Positions 1 through 6,466 of a stretch of 8,443 nt of DNA are shown in pieces. Source of the stretch: Paracoccaceae bacterium (GTDB lineage: Bacteria > Pseudomonadota > Alphaproteobacteria > Rhodobacterales > Rhodobacteraceae); contig DOIS01000320.1 of assembly GCA_003511785.1 (NCBI GenBank), forward strand, positions 1 to 8,443, in the 5' to 3' direction. The position numbers and the translations under genes are program-made. Every line of letters begins with the position of its first letter. Positions within the stretch are counted from its first letter, which is position 1. Under the pieces are notes generated by a model that saw nothing but the letters and a program-made list of their open reading frames with translations, was not told where the DNA came from and did no database searches.

Positions 1-227
1 ATGGCGCGGTCGTGGCGGCGGGCGCCGTGGTCACCCGGGACGTGGCGCCCTATACCATCGTTGCCGGCACGCCTGCGCGCAAGCTGCGCGACCGCCAGCC
101 GCCCGAGATCGCCCGGAGGCTGATCGCGCTGGCCTGGTGGGACTGGCCGCATGACCGGCTGCACGCGGCGCTGGAGGATTTCCGCGGCCTCCCGGCGGCG
201 GCGTTCCTCGACAAGTACGAGGGCTGA
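1..227 (+). CDS. Hexapeptide-repeat acyltransferase, C-terminal end (partial)
   Basis: Only the last 74 or so codons are in the window; the first complete codon is at base 3 and the stop is TGA at 225-227. The visible start, GAVVAAGAVVTRDVAPYTIV followed by AGTPARKLRDR, is the classic last coil of a left-handed beta-helix (LbetaH) acyltransferase. After it comes a helical tail rich in W, D and L (ALAWWDWPHDRLHAALEDF) like that of the xenobiotic/chloramphenicol acetyltransferase branch. A hexapeptide transferase of this kind is a known passenger of alphaproteobacterial C-P lyase clusters, so its likely role is acetyl-CoA-dependent acylation of an aminophosphonate or other phosphonate substrate; that role is inference. 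It is not the GNAT-type PhnO of E. coli. It converges on phnF with only three bases between the stop codons, and I see no convincing terminator there. Confidence 0.8.
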   Translation, partial: GAVVAAGAVVTRDVAPYTIVAGTPARKLRDRQPPEIARRLIALAWWDWPHDRLHAALEDFRGLPAAAFLDKYEG

Positions 228-230
228 GCC

Positions 231-956
231 TCAACTCTCCAGCGTCAGCGTCACCCGGTCGCCGGCGAAGAAGGTGCGCCCGAACTCCACCGGGCGGCGG
301 GCCGCGTCCACGTTCACCCCGGTCGCGCGCAACAGCGGATCGCCCTCGCGCAGATGCAGGTGAAGCGCCTGCGTGGCATCCGCCGCCACCGCCGTGAGCC
401 GGGTCGAGGCGCGCGTGTAGTCGGTCACACCCACCTCGGCCAGGGCCCTGGTCACGCTGGATATGTCTCCCAGAACCGCGTCGATCCCCGGCAGCCGGTC
501 CAGCGGAAAGACGCTCTCGAACAACGCGATGGGCTGGCCGTCGGCCAGCGACAGCCCGTGATAGGCACAGACAGGCGCCCCCTCGGCGACCTCCAGCACG
601 CGCGCCTCGTCGGATGCCGCCGCGCGCCGATCGAGGCTCAACACCTGTTTCTCGGGATGCCGGCCGGCGGCCAGCAGGTTCTCGTGGAACCGCACCCGCC
701 GCCCGATCGGATAGTCGGTCGGGCGTGCGGCCACGAAGGCGCCCGAGCCGCGCCGCGTGCGCACCAGCCCCGCCTCTACCAGGTGGGCCAGCGCGTGGCG
801 CACCGTGTGCCGGTTGACCCCGAACCGCGCGGCCAGCTGCGCCTCGGTCGGCAACTTGTCACCCGGGGCGCGGCGACCCTCGGAAATCTCGGCCCGCAGG
901 CTGGCGGCGATGGCCTGCCAGACCGGGGTGCGGCGGGGTGCTGGGGCGTCATTCAA
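231..956 (-). CDS. phnF: PhnF, GntR-family (HutC/UTRA) repressor of phosphonate genes
   Basis: The 241-residue protein has an N-terminal winged helix of GntR type at about residues 11-76. Typical pieces are PGDKLPTEAQLAARFGVNRH (31-50), the recognition helix TVRHALAHLVEAGLV, and the wing RRGSGAFV at 68-75. A UTRA ligand-binding domain fills about residues 90-240. The length is normal for the family. The YPIG-R-RF segment at 82-90 just after the wing is often seen in PhnF-type members. The start is TTG at 956-954: the frame has a TGA (962-960) two codons upstream, there is no ATG or GTG before the conserved helix, and the nearest ATG (952-950) is out of frame. A GGAG lies about 11 bases upstream of the TTG. 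The gene diverges from phnG, so it probably represses the phnG operon and itself from the shared gap. The effector is not predictable from sequence. Confidence 0.9.
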   Translation of the reverse strand: MNDAPAPRRTPVWQAIAASLRAEISEGRRAPGDKLPTEAQLAARFGVNRHTVRHALAHLVEAGLVRTRRGSGAFVAARPTDYPIGRRVRFHENLLAAGRHPEKQVLSLDRRAAASDEARVLEVAEGAPVCAYHGLSLADGQPIALFESVFPLDRLPGIDAVLGDISSVTRALAEVGVTDYTRASTRLTAVAADATQALHLHLREGDPLLRATGVNVDAARRPVEFGRTFFAGDRVTLTLES

Positions 957-972
957 ACTTCACGAAACTCCG

Positions 973-1001
973 CTGTCGCGCCGGGGCGAATCCGCTATAG
1001 T
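973..1001 (+). promoter_or_regulatory. Putative promoter of the phnG operon
   Basis: CTGTCG (973-978) and TATAGT (996-1001) are separated by exactly 17 bases. The second hexamer matches TATAAT at five of six positions, the first matches TTGACA at three of six. Transcription would begin around 1007-1009, inside the tandem repeat described separately, about 30 bases before the phnG ATG. This is the only good sigma-70-like pair I see reading towards phnG. The assignment is by inspection only. Confidence 0.45.
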
Positions 1002-1017
1002 TTGTCTAGTTGTATAG
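995..1017. promoter_or_regulatory. Putative PhnF operator (tandem 8-bp repeat)
   Basis: TTGTCTAG (1002-1009) is followed immediately by TTGTATAG (1010-1017), two 8-mers differing at one base. The outer arms CTATA (995-999) and TATAG (1013-1017) also form an inverted repeat. The second 8-mer differs by one base from the left part of the mycobacterial PhnF site TGGTATAGACCA as I remember it. The element sits between the divergent phnF and phnG genes, directly downstream of the proposed -10 and across the likely start of transcription, as expected for a blocking repressor. Confidence 0.5.
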
Positions 1018-1037
1018 GAATTGGCAAAGTTGTCGAG

Positions 1038-1493
1038 ATGAAAGACACCCACCAAGCCGACCCGGACCGCCAGGCGTGGATGAGCCTTCTGGCCAAGGCC
1101 CCCGAGGGGCGCGTGGCCGCGCTGCTGGACGCCTGCACGGCCCGCCCCGCATTCACCTGGCTGCGCGCGCCCGAGACCGGCGCGGTGATGCTGCGCGGCA
1201 GGGCCGGCGGCACCGGCGCGCCCTTCAACCTGGGCGAGATGACCGTGATCCGCTGCGCCCTGACGCTGGACTGCGGCACGGTCGGCCACGCCTATGTCCA
1301 GGGCCGCCGCAAAGCCGATGCCGAGGCCGCGGCCCTGGTGGACGCGCTGATGCAGACCGAGGCGGCGGACGGGCTGCACGCCGCCGTGCTGGAGCCGCTC
1401 AGGCAGGAGCGCGACACCGCCCGCGCCACCCGCGCCGCCAAGGCCGCCGCGACCAAGGTCGATTTCTTCACCATGACGCGGGGAGAGGACTGA
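1038..1493 (+). CDS. phnG: PhnG, C-P lyase core complex subunit
   Basis: PhnG is a small subunit of the cytoplasmic PhnGHIJ core and is needed, with PhnH, PhnI and PhnL, to couple phosphonate to the ribose of ATP. The 151-residue product matches the usual length (about 150). It has the recognisable N-terminal helix RQAWMSLLAKAPEGRVAALL, the stretch GAPFNLGEMTVIRC with its conserved NLGE, then GTVGHAYVQGRRKADAEAAA, and ends in VDFFTMTRGED. The ATG at 1038 was chosen because the similarity begins there and it lies just after the promoter/operator region; the frame is open further upstream but only antisense to phnF. The ribosome binding site is weak (GAG directly before the ATG). It is the first gene of the operon and ends in TGATG, sharing one base with the phnH start. 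Confidence 0.95.
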   Translation: MKDTHQADPDRQAWMSLLAKAPEGRVAALLDACTARPAFTWLRAPETGAVMLRGRAGGTGAPFNLGEMTVIRCALTLDCGTVGHAYVQGRRKADAEAAALVDALMQTEAADGLHAAVLEPLRQERDTARATRAAKAAATKVDFFTMTRGED

Positions 1494-2056
1494 TGCAGGC
1501 CCATACGCTTCAAGGCGGCTTCGCCCACCCTCCGAGCGAGGCGGCCCAAGCCTTTCGCCGGATCATGGAGGCGATGGCTCGCCCCGGCACGATCCACAGC
1601 GTGACCGGCGCCGCCCCGCCCGCGCCGCTCTCGCCCGCGTCCGGCGCGGCGCTCTTGGTGCTGTGCGACCCGGACACGCCGCTGCACCTGGCCGGGGCGG
1701 CGGATTGCCCGGCCGTGCGCGACTGGGTGGCGTTCCACACCGGCGCGCCGATCGCCGCGCCCGGCGATTGCCTCTTCGCGCTGGGGCGCTGGGACGAGCT
1801 TGCCCCGCTCGACGCCTATCCCACGGGGCGCGCGGATTACCCCGACCGCTCGGCCACGCTGATCGTCGAGATGGACCGACTGGAGGAAGAGGGCGCCCGC
1901 CTGCGTGGGCCGGGCATCGAGACGAGGGCGCATCTCTCCCTGCCCGAGACCGGTGCTTTCCGCGCCAACGCCGCGCTCTATCCCATGGGCCTGGATTTCC
2001 TGTTCACCTGCGGCGACCGCGTGGCGGCCCTGCCGCGCAGCACCGAGGTCTTCTGA
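1493..2056 (+). CDS. phnH: PhnH, C-P lyase core complex subunit
   Basis: PhnH has the fold of PLP-dependent transferases but no cofactor and dimerises within the PhnGHIJ core. The 187-residue protein is close to the usual length (E. coli PhnH is about 194). Supporting features are the N-terminal GGFAHPPSEAAQAFRRIMEA, the following MARPGTIHSV, the CDPDTPLHLA segment, YPTGRADYPDRSATLIVEMD in the middle, GPGIETRAHLSLP, and the C-terminal PMGLDFLFTCGDRVAALPRS characteristic of PhnH. Its start overlaps the phnG stop by one base (TGATG at 1491-1495) and its stop overlaps the phnI start in the same way (2054-2058). This implies translational coupling and co-production of subunits that occur in equal numbers in the complex. 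Confidence 0.95.
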   Translation: MQAHTLQGGFAHPPSEAAQAFRRIMEAMARPGTIHSVTGAAPPAPLSPASGAALLVLCDPDTPLHLAGAADCPAVRDWVAFHTGAPIAAPGDCLFALGRWDELAPLDAYPTGRADYPDRSATLIVEMDRLEEEGARLRGPGIETRAHLSLPETGAFRANAALYPMGLDFLFTCGDRVAALPRSTEVF

Positions 2057-3144
2057 TGTATGTGGCGGTGAAAGGCGGCGAACGCGCGATCGAGAACGCC
2101 CATGGCTGGCTGGCCGAGGAACGGCGCGGCGATCCCGGCCTGGCCGAGCTGTCGGTGGCGCAGATCCGCGAACAGCTGGCCTTGGCGGTAAACCGGGTGA
2201 TGGCCGAGGGCTCGCTCTACGACCCCGACCTGGCGGCGCTGGCGATCAAGCAGGCGCGTGGCGACCTGATCGAGGCGATCTTCCTGATCCGCGCCTATCG
2301 CACCACCCTGCCCCGGTTCGGCGCCTCGGCCCCGGTCGAGACCGGGCGCATGGCCTGCGACCGGCGCATCTCGGCCACCTTCAGGGATGTGCCCGGCGGG
2401 CAGATCCTGGGGCCGACCTTCGACTACACCCACCGGCTGCTGGATTTCAAACTGGCCGCCGAGGGCGAGCCGCCCGAGGCGCCGGGGCACCCGGCCGAGC
2501 CCGCGCCCGCGCCGGTGCCGCGCGTGGCCGAATTCCTCAACCGCGAGGGGCTGATCGAGGAGGCCCCGCGCGACGACACTCCGCCCCCCGACCTGACCCG
2601 CGAGCCGCTGGAGATGCCGGCGGACCGCGCCCTGCGGCTTCAGGCGCTGGCCCGGGCGGACGAGGGGTTCACCCTGTCCATGGCCTATTCCACGCAGCGC
2701 GGCTACGCCCGCAACCACGCCTTCGTCGGCGAGCTGCGCATCGGCACCGTGCCCGTCGAGATGGAAATCCCCGAGCTGGGCTTCGCGGTCGAGATCGGCG
2801 AGGTGACGCTGACCGAATGCGAGACCGTGAACCAGTTCACCGGCTCGAAGACCGAACCCGCCCAGTTCACCCGCGGCTACGGGCTGGTCTTTGGCCAGAC
2901 CGAGCGCAAGGCGATCTCGATGGCGCTGGTGGACCGGGCGCTGCGCTGGGAGGAGCTGGGCGAGGATAATGTCGGCGCCCCGGCGCAGGACGCGGAATTC
3001 GTGCTCTATCACGCCGACAACATCCAGGCGACCGGGTTCCTCGAACATATCAAGCTGCCGCATTACGTCGATTTCCAGTCCGAACTGGAGCTGGTGCGCA
3101 AGCTGCGCCGCGAGGCGCAGGAGACGCGGGAGGCCGCGGAATGA
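2056..3144 (+). CDS. phnI: PhnI, C-P lyase core complex subunit (nucleosidase activity)
   Basis: PhnI forms the centre of the PhnGHIJ core. With PhnG, PhnH and PhnL it replaces adenine of ATP by phosphonate, and alone it acts as a purine nucleosidase (family knowledge). The 362-residue protein is near the E. coli length (about 354). It begins MYVAVKGGERAIENAHGWLA and contains SLYDPDLAALAIKQARGDLI, the long segment TLSMAYSTQRGYARNHAFVG, and near the C-terminus EHIKLPHYVDFQSELELVRK. His331 and His336 in EHIKLPH align with the two histidines (328 and 333 in E. coli, as I recall) that hold a zinc ion at the PhnI-PhnJ interface. Residues about 136-155 are a Pro/Ala/Glu-rich linker of low complexity. 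The start overlaps the phnH stop by one base. Unlike the other junctions, 70 bases separate its stop from phnJ. Confidence 0.96.
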   Translation: MYVAVKGGERAIENAHGWLAEERRGDPGLAELSVAQIREQLALAVNRVMAEGSLYDPDLAALAIKQARGDLIEAIFLIRAYRTTLPRFGASAPVETGRMACDRRISATFRDVPGGQILGPTFDYTHRLLDFKLAAEGEPPEAPGHPAEPAPAPVPRVAEFLNREGLIEEAPRDDTPPPDLTREPLEMPADRALRLQALARADEGFTLSMAYSTQRGYARNHAFVGELRIGTVPVEMEIPELGFAVEIGEVTLTECETVNQFTGSKTEPAQFTRGYGLVFGQTERKAISMALVDRALRWEELGEDNVGAPAQDAEFVLYHADNIQATGFLEHIKLPHYVDFQSELELVRKLRREAQETREAAE

Positions 3145-3218
3145 CGTTCTTCACGCCCGCACGGGCTTTCATCGCGACAAAGCCCGGCAGGGCCGATGCG
3201 CGGCGGGGGATCAGATGA
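3141..3218 (+). CDS. Possible 25-codon small ORF bridging phnI and phnJ
   Basis: An ATG at 3141 opens a frame of 25 codons that ends with TGA at 3216-3218. It overlaps the phnI stop as ATGA (3141-3144) and the phnJ start as ATGA (3215-3218), the same geometry as most other junctions of this operon. The product would start MTFFTPARAFIATK and end in ADARRGIR, so it is small and basic with no recognisable domain. Against coding: third-position GC (about 19 of 24) is lower than in the neighbouring genes, it uses AGG and AGA codons, and an inverted repeat lies within it. It may be a coupling leader that carries ribosomes from phnI to phnJ, a real small protein, or chance. Confidence 0.25.
   Translation: MTFFTPARAFIATKPGRADARRGIR
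3162..3186 (+). other. Hairpin in the phnI-phnJ spacer
   Basis: CGGGCTTT (3162-3169) and AAAGCCCG (3179-3186) are perfect 8-base complements around a 9-base loop that contains the palindrome TCGCGA. An upstream GCCCG (3155-3159) could pair instead with CGGGC (3162-3166), but only with a two-base loop. No T-run follows, so it is not a standard intrinsic terminator. Its position 28 bases before the phnJ ATG, outside any essential gene, suggests an RNA processing, stability or translation-control element; that function is inferred. Confidence 0.5.
3205..3210 (+). promoter_or_regulatory. Ribosome binding site of phnJ
   Basis: GGGGGA ends four bases before the phnJ ATG at 3215. It is the clearest Shine-Dalgarno-like sequence of the + strand operon and fixes the phnJ start. 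It suggests phnJ can be initiated independently of phnI translation, from which it is separated. Confidence 0.6.
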
Positions 3219-4066
3219 CCGACTACAATTTCGCCTATCTCGACGAACAGACCAAGCGGATGATCCGCCGCGCCCTGCTCAAGGCGCTGGCGATTCCGGG
3301 CTATCAGGTGCCCTTCGCCAGCCGCGAGATGCCCATGCCCTATGGCTGGGGCACCGGCGGCGTGCAGGTCTCGGCCGCGGTGCTGACCCCGGAGGATCGG
3401 TTCAAGGTGATCGATCAGGGCGCCGACGGCACCACCAACGCGGTCTCGATCCGCGCCTTCTTCGAACGCACCGCCGGCGTGGCCACCACCACCGCCACCC
3501 ATGAGGCCAGCGTGATCCAGACCCGCCACCGCATCCCCGAGGCGCCGCTGCGTGAGGGACAGATCCTGGTCTACCAGGTGCCGATCCCCGAGCCGCTGCG
3601 CTTTCTCGAACCGCGCGAGAGCGAGACGCGCAAGATGCACGAGCTGGAGGAATACGGGCTGATGCATGTCAAGCTCTACGAGGATATCGCGCGGCACGGG
3701 CATATCGCCACCTCATACGCCTATCCGGTCAAGGTCGAGGGGCGCTATGTCATGGACCCCTCGCCGATCCCGAAATTCGACAACCCGAAACTGTCCAACA
3801 GCCCGGCGATCCAGCTCTTCGGCGCCGGCCGCGAACAGCGCATCTATGCGCTGCCGCCCTATTGCGAGGTGGTATCGCTGGATTTCGAGGATCACCCGTT
3901 CGAGCCGTCCAAGGCCGATCATCCCTGCGGGCTGTGCGGGGCCACCGACAGCTATCTCGACGAGGTGATCGTGGACGACGCGGGCGGGCGCATGTTCGTC
4001 TGTTCCGACACCGATTATTGCGATACCCGGCAGGCCGCCGGGTATCGCGGAAAGGACGCGGCATGA
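3215..4066 (+). CDS. phnJ: PhnJ, radical-SAM C-P lyase (alpha-D-ribose 1-methylphosphonate 5-phosphate C-P-lyase)
   Basis: PhnJ breaks the C-P bond of ribose 1-alkylphosphonate 5-phosphate, giving the alkane and ribose 1,2-cyclic phosphate 5-phosphate, using S-adenosylmethionine and a 4Fe-4S cluster. The 283-residue product is nearly collinear with E. coli PhnJ (281). The non-canonical cysteine cluster is complete: Cys238, Cys241, Cys263 and Cys269 in the pattern C-x2-C-x21-C-x5-C (segments CGLCGATDSYLDEV and VCSDTDYC). Gly29 in AIPGYQVPF corresponds to the glycyl-radical Gly32 of E. coli. Other strongly conserved stretches are YNFAYLDEQTKRMIRR, EMPMPYGWGTGG, IDQGADGTTNAVSIR, IQTRHRIPE and PSPIPKFDNPK. 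All key residues are present, so the gene should be active. The start is set by the GGGGGA ribosome binding site. Its stop overlaps the phnK start (ATGA). Confidence 0.98.
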   Translation: MTDYNFAYLDEQTKRMIRRALLKALAIPGYQVPFASREMPMPYGWGTGGVQVSAAVLTPEDRFKVIDQGADGTTNAVSIRAFFERTAGVATTTATHEASVIQTRHRIPEAPLREGQILVYQVPIPEPLRFLEPRESETRKMHELEEYGLMHVKLYEDIARHGHIATSYAYPVKVEGRYVMDPSPIPKFDNPKLSNSPAIQLFGAGREQRIYALPPYCEVVSLDFEDHPFEPSKADHPCGLCGATDSYLDEVIVDDAGGRMFVCSDTDYCDTRQAAGYRGKDAA

Positions 4067-4833
4067 GCCCTCTTCTCTCGGTCCGCGGCGTCACCAAGCG
4101 CTATGGCACCCATATCGGCTGCGCCGACGTCTCCTTCGACCTGCATCCCGGCGAGGTGATGGGCATCGTGGGCGAGAGCGGGTCGGGCAAGACCACGCTT
4201 CTCAACTGCCTCGCCGGGCAGCTTGCCCCCGACACGGGCGAGGTGATCTTCGACACCCGCGCCGAGGGCCCGCGCGACACGCGCACCATGTCCGAACCCG
4301 AGCGCCGGATGCTGGCGCGCACCGATTGGGCCTTCGTCCACCAGCACGCGCGCGACGGGCTGCGCATGGGCGTCTCGGCCGGCGGCAATGTGGGCGAGCG
4401 GCTGATGGCGGTGGGCGCGCGGCATTACGGCGACATCCGCGGCAAGGCGCTGGACTGGCTGGAGCGGGTCGAGATCGACGGCGCCCGCGTGGACGACCGG
4501 CCCTCGACCTTCTCGGGCGGGATGCAGCAGCGGTTGCAGATCGCGCGGAACCTGGTGACCGGCCCGCGGCTTGTCTTCATGGACGAACCGACCGGAGGGC
4601 TTGACGTGAGCGTGCAGGCACGGCTGCTGGACCTGTTGCGCGGGCTGGTGCGCGACATGGGCCTGTCGGCGATCATCGTGACCCACGACCTGGCCGTGGT
4701 GCGCCTGCTGGCCGACCGCTTGATGGTGATGAAATCGGGCCATGTGGTCGAGGCTGGGTTGACCGACCAGGTGCTGGACGATCCGCAACACGCCTATACC
4801 CAGTTGCTGGTCTCCTCGGTGCTCCAGGTCTGA
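4063..4833 (+). CDS. phnK: PhnK, ABC-type ATPase of the C-P lyase complex
   Basis: PhnK resembles an ABC transporter ATPase but has no membrane partner. It binds the PhnGHIJ core next to PhnJ, and its ATPase cycle is thought to open the core (family knowledge). The 256-residue protein carries a full set of motifs: Walker A GESGSGKTT (37-45), signature FSGGMQQ (150-156), Walker B LVFMDE (170-175) with the D-loop GGLD after it, and the switch His208 in VTHD. The C-terminal part (about 225-256) has the DDPQHAYTQLLV pattern shared with oligopeptide-type ABC ATPases and PhnK. It starts by ATGA overlap with phnJ and ends in TGATG shared with the following CorA-family gene, which separates it from its usual neighbour phnL. 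Confidence 0.95.
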   Translation: MSPLLSVRGVTKRYGTHIGCADVSFDLHPGEVMGIVGESGSGKTTLLNCLAGQLAPDTGEVIFDTRAEGPRDTRTMSEPERRMLARTDWAFVHQHARDGLRMGVSAGGNVGERLMAVGARHYGDIRGKALDWLERVEIDGARVDDRPSTFSGGMQQRLQIARNLVTGPRLVFMDEPTGGLDVSVQARLLDLLRGLVRDMGLSAIIVTHDLAVVRLLADRLMVMKSGHVVEAGLTDQVLDDPQHAYTQLLVSSVLQV

Positions 4834-5777
4834 TGCTGCGCGCCTGGTACATAGAGGACGGGGCCCTGCGCCCGCTGGCCGAGGGCAGCGACCTGTCGCG
4901 TGCCGACTGGATCGACCTGTCCGCGCCCAGCGAGGACGAACGCGCGGCGGTGGGCGCGCTGGGGCTGGACGCGCCCACGCTCGAGGACATGGAGGAGATC
5001 GAGATCTCCAACCGTCTCTACCGCCAGGACGGCTGCGAGGTGATGACCGTCACAATCCCCGGCCGCAACGCCGACGACCGGCGTATCGCCGCGCCGGTGG
5101 CCTTCGTGCTGAGCGAGCGGCGGATGATGACCGTCCGCTATCACGCGCCGCGCGCCTTCGAGACCTTCGACCGGCACGCCCCCTCGACCTCGGCGGGTTG
5201 CATCAGCCACCTGCACCTGTTCCTGGGCCTGTTCGAGGAGATCGTGGCCCGGCTGGCCGACCTGCTGGAAGGCGACGGGCAGGCGCTGGACCGCGCCTCG
5301 CAGACCCTGTTCGACGGCAACGACCCCGAGACCCACGTGCTCGAACAGCTGGTGCGCGAGATCGGCCGGCGTGGCGAGTCGGTGGCCAGCCTGCGCCACG
5401 CGCTGCTGACGCTGGACCGGGCGCTGACCACCTTCGGGCTGTGGCGCGACGAGCGCAGCCTGCGCCCGCTGCTCAAGGCCACGACGCGTGACATCCAGGC
5501 GTTGATCGTGCATGCCGATTTCCTGTCGGCGCGGGTGGCGCAGCTGACCGGTGTGACGCTGGGCCTGGTCAACCTGGACCAGACCGAGGCCGGGCGGGTG
5601 CTGTCGGTGGTGGCGGTGATCTTCCTGCCGCCGACGCTCGTGGCGTCGATCTATGGCATGAATTTCGGCGTGCTGCCGGGCACCGGGCATCCGCTGGGCT
5701 GGCTGATGGCTTCCGGGCTGATGGTGGTCTCGGTGATCGCCTCGATCCTCTATTTCCGCTGGAAGGGCTGGCTATGA
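4833..5777 (+). CDS. CorA-family divalent metal transporter inside the phn operon
   Basis: The 314-residue protein has the CorA/ZntB plan: a soluble N-terminal domain (about 1-250) with long helices, then two membrane segments near the C-terminus (about 256-273 and 290-308) joined by the hallmark YGMNF at 274-278. The tail RWKGWL is basic, as is typical. The external loop after GMN reads GVLPGTGHPLGW and lacks the glutamate often found in CorA (MPEL-like), so the metal preference (Mg2+, Co2+, Ni2+ or Zn2+) and direction cannot be assigned. It probably forms a homopentameric channel or transporter in the inner membrane. It overlaps phnK by one base (TGATG, 4831-4835) and phnL by four (ATGA, 5774-5777), so it is built into the operon. 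A role in supplying a metal to C-P lyase enzymes, or in coping with metals that enter with chelating phosphonates, is inference. Confidence 0.9.
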   Translation: MLRAWYIEDGALRPLAEGSDLSRADWIDLSAPSEDERAAVGALGLDAPTLEDMEEIEISNRLYRQDGCEVMTVTIPGRNADDRRIAAPVAFVLSERRMMTVRYHAPRAFETFDRHAPSTSAGCISHLHLFLGLFEEIVARLADLLEGDGQALDRASQTLFDGNDPETHVLEQLVREIGRRGESVASLRHALLTLDRALTTFGLWRDERSLRPLLKATTRDIQALIVHADFLSARVAQLTGVTLGLVNLDQTEAGRVLSVVAVIFLPPTLVASIYGMNFGVLPGTGHPLGWLMASGLMVVSVIASILYFRWKGWL

Positions 5778-6466
5778 CCCCGATGATAGACCTCACCGAC
5801 GTGTCCAAGACGTTCACGCTGCACAACCAGGGCGGCGCCGTGATCGAGGTGCTGAGCGGCGTGACCCTCGCCGTCGCGCCGGGCGAGTGCGTGGCGCTGA
5901 CCGGCGCCTCGGGGGCGGGCAAGTCCACGTTGATGCGCGTGATCTACGGCAATTACCGCGCCCGGTCCGGCATCATCCGCGTGGGCGGCACCGACCTGGT
6001 GCGGGCCGAGCCGCGCGAGATCATCCGCCTGCGCCGCGAGGTTCTGGGCTATGTCAGCCAGTTCCTGCGGGTGGTGCCGCGGGTGCCCACGCAAGACGTT
6101 GTGGCCGAGCCGCTGCGCGCGGTGGGCGTGGCCGAGGCGGAGGCCGGCGAGCGCGCCGCGGCGTTGCTGGAGCGGCTCAACATCCCCCGGCCGCTCTGGT
6201 CGCTGTCGCCCACCACTTTCTCGGGCGGCGAGCAGCAGCGCGTGAACATCGCGCGCGGCTTCGCCCATCCTTATCCCGCGCTCCTGCTGGACGAGCCGAC
6301 CGCCAGCCTGGACGCGGCGAACCGGGACGTGGTGCTGTCGCTGATCGAGGAGGCGAAGGCGCGCGGGGCGGCGATCGTCGGCATCTTTCACGACGAGGCC
6401 GCGCGGGCCCGGGTCTGCGACCGCGAGATCGACGTGGGCCGCTTTACACCGGCGCGGGCGGCATGA
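5774..6466 (+). CDS. phnL: PhnL, ABC-type ATPase of phosphonate coupling
   Basis: PhnL is the second soluble ABC-type ATPase of the pathway. It is required with PhnG, PhnH and PhnI to form ribose 1-phosphonate 5-triphosphate from ATP and phosphonate, and it can stack on PhnK in the complex (family knowledge). The 230-residue product has the usual length (E. coli about 226). Motifs are Walker A GASGAGKST (44-52), signature FSGGEQQRVNIARG starting at 149, Walker B ALLLDEP (D173, E174) followed by TASLD, and the switch His206 in IFHDE. The N-terminus (DVSKTFTLHNQGG) and the segment YVSQFLRVVPRVPTQDVVAE are characteristic of PhnL rather than PhnK. The start overlaps the CorA-family stop and the stop overlaps phnN, both as ATGA. 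Confidence 0.95.
   Translation: MTPMIDLTDVSKTFTLHNQGGAVIEVLSGVTLAVAPGECVALTGASGAGKSTLMRVIYGNYRARSGIIRVGGTDLVRAEPREIIRLRREVLGYVSQFLRVVPRVPTQDVVAEPLRAVGVAEAEAGERAAALLERLNIPRPLWSLSPTTFSGGEQQRVNIARGFAHPYPALLLDEPTASLDAANRDVVLSLIEEAKARGAAIVGIFHDEAARARVCDREIDVGRFTPARAA

Noticed and set aside
219..232. Short inverted repeat at the convergent acyltransferase/phnF ends as a terminator
   Set aside because: Only about four base pairs can form around a small loop and no T-run follows on either strand.
973..990. Pho box upstream of phnG based on CTGTCGC at 973-979
   Set aside because: The first half matches five of seven positions but the second half (984-990) matches only two of seven. I treat CTGTCG as a -35-like hexamer instead.
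1978..3063. 361-codon reverse frame opposite phnI
   Set aside because: No recognisable protein; it is the shadow of the high-GC phnI gene, whose product is clear.
4794..5690. 298-codon reverse frame opposite the CorA-family gene
   Set aside because: Low-complexity His/Arg/Gln-rich translation, typical of antisense shadows in GC-rich DNA; the + strand product has a clear family motif.
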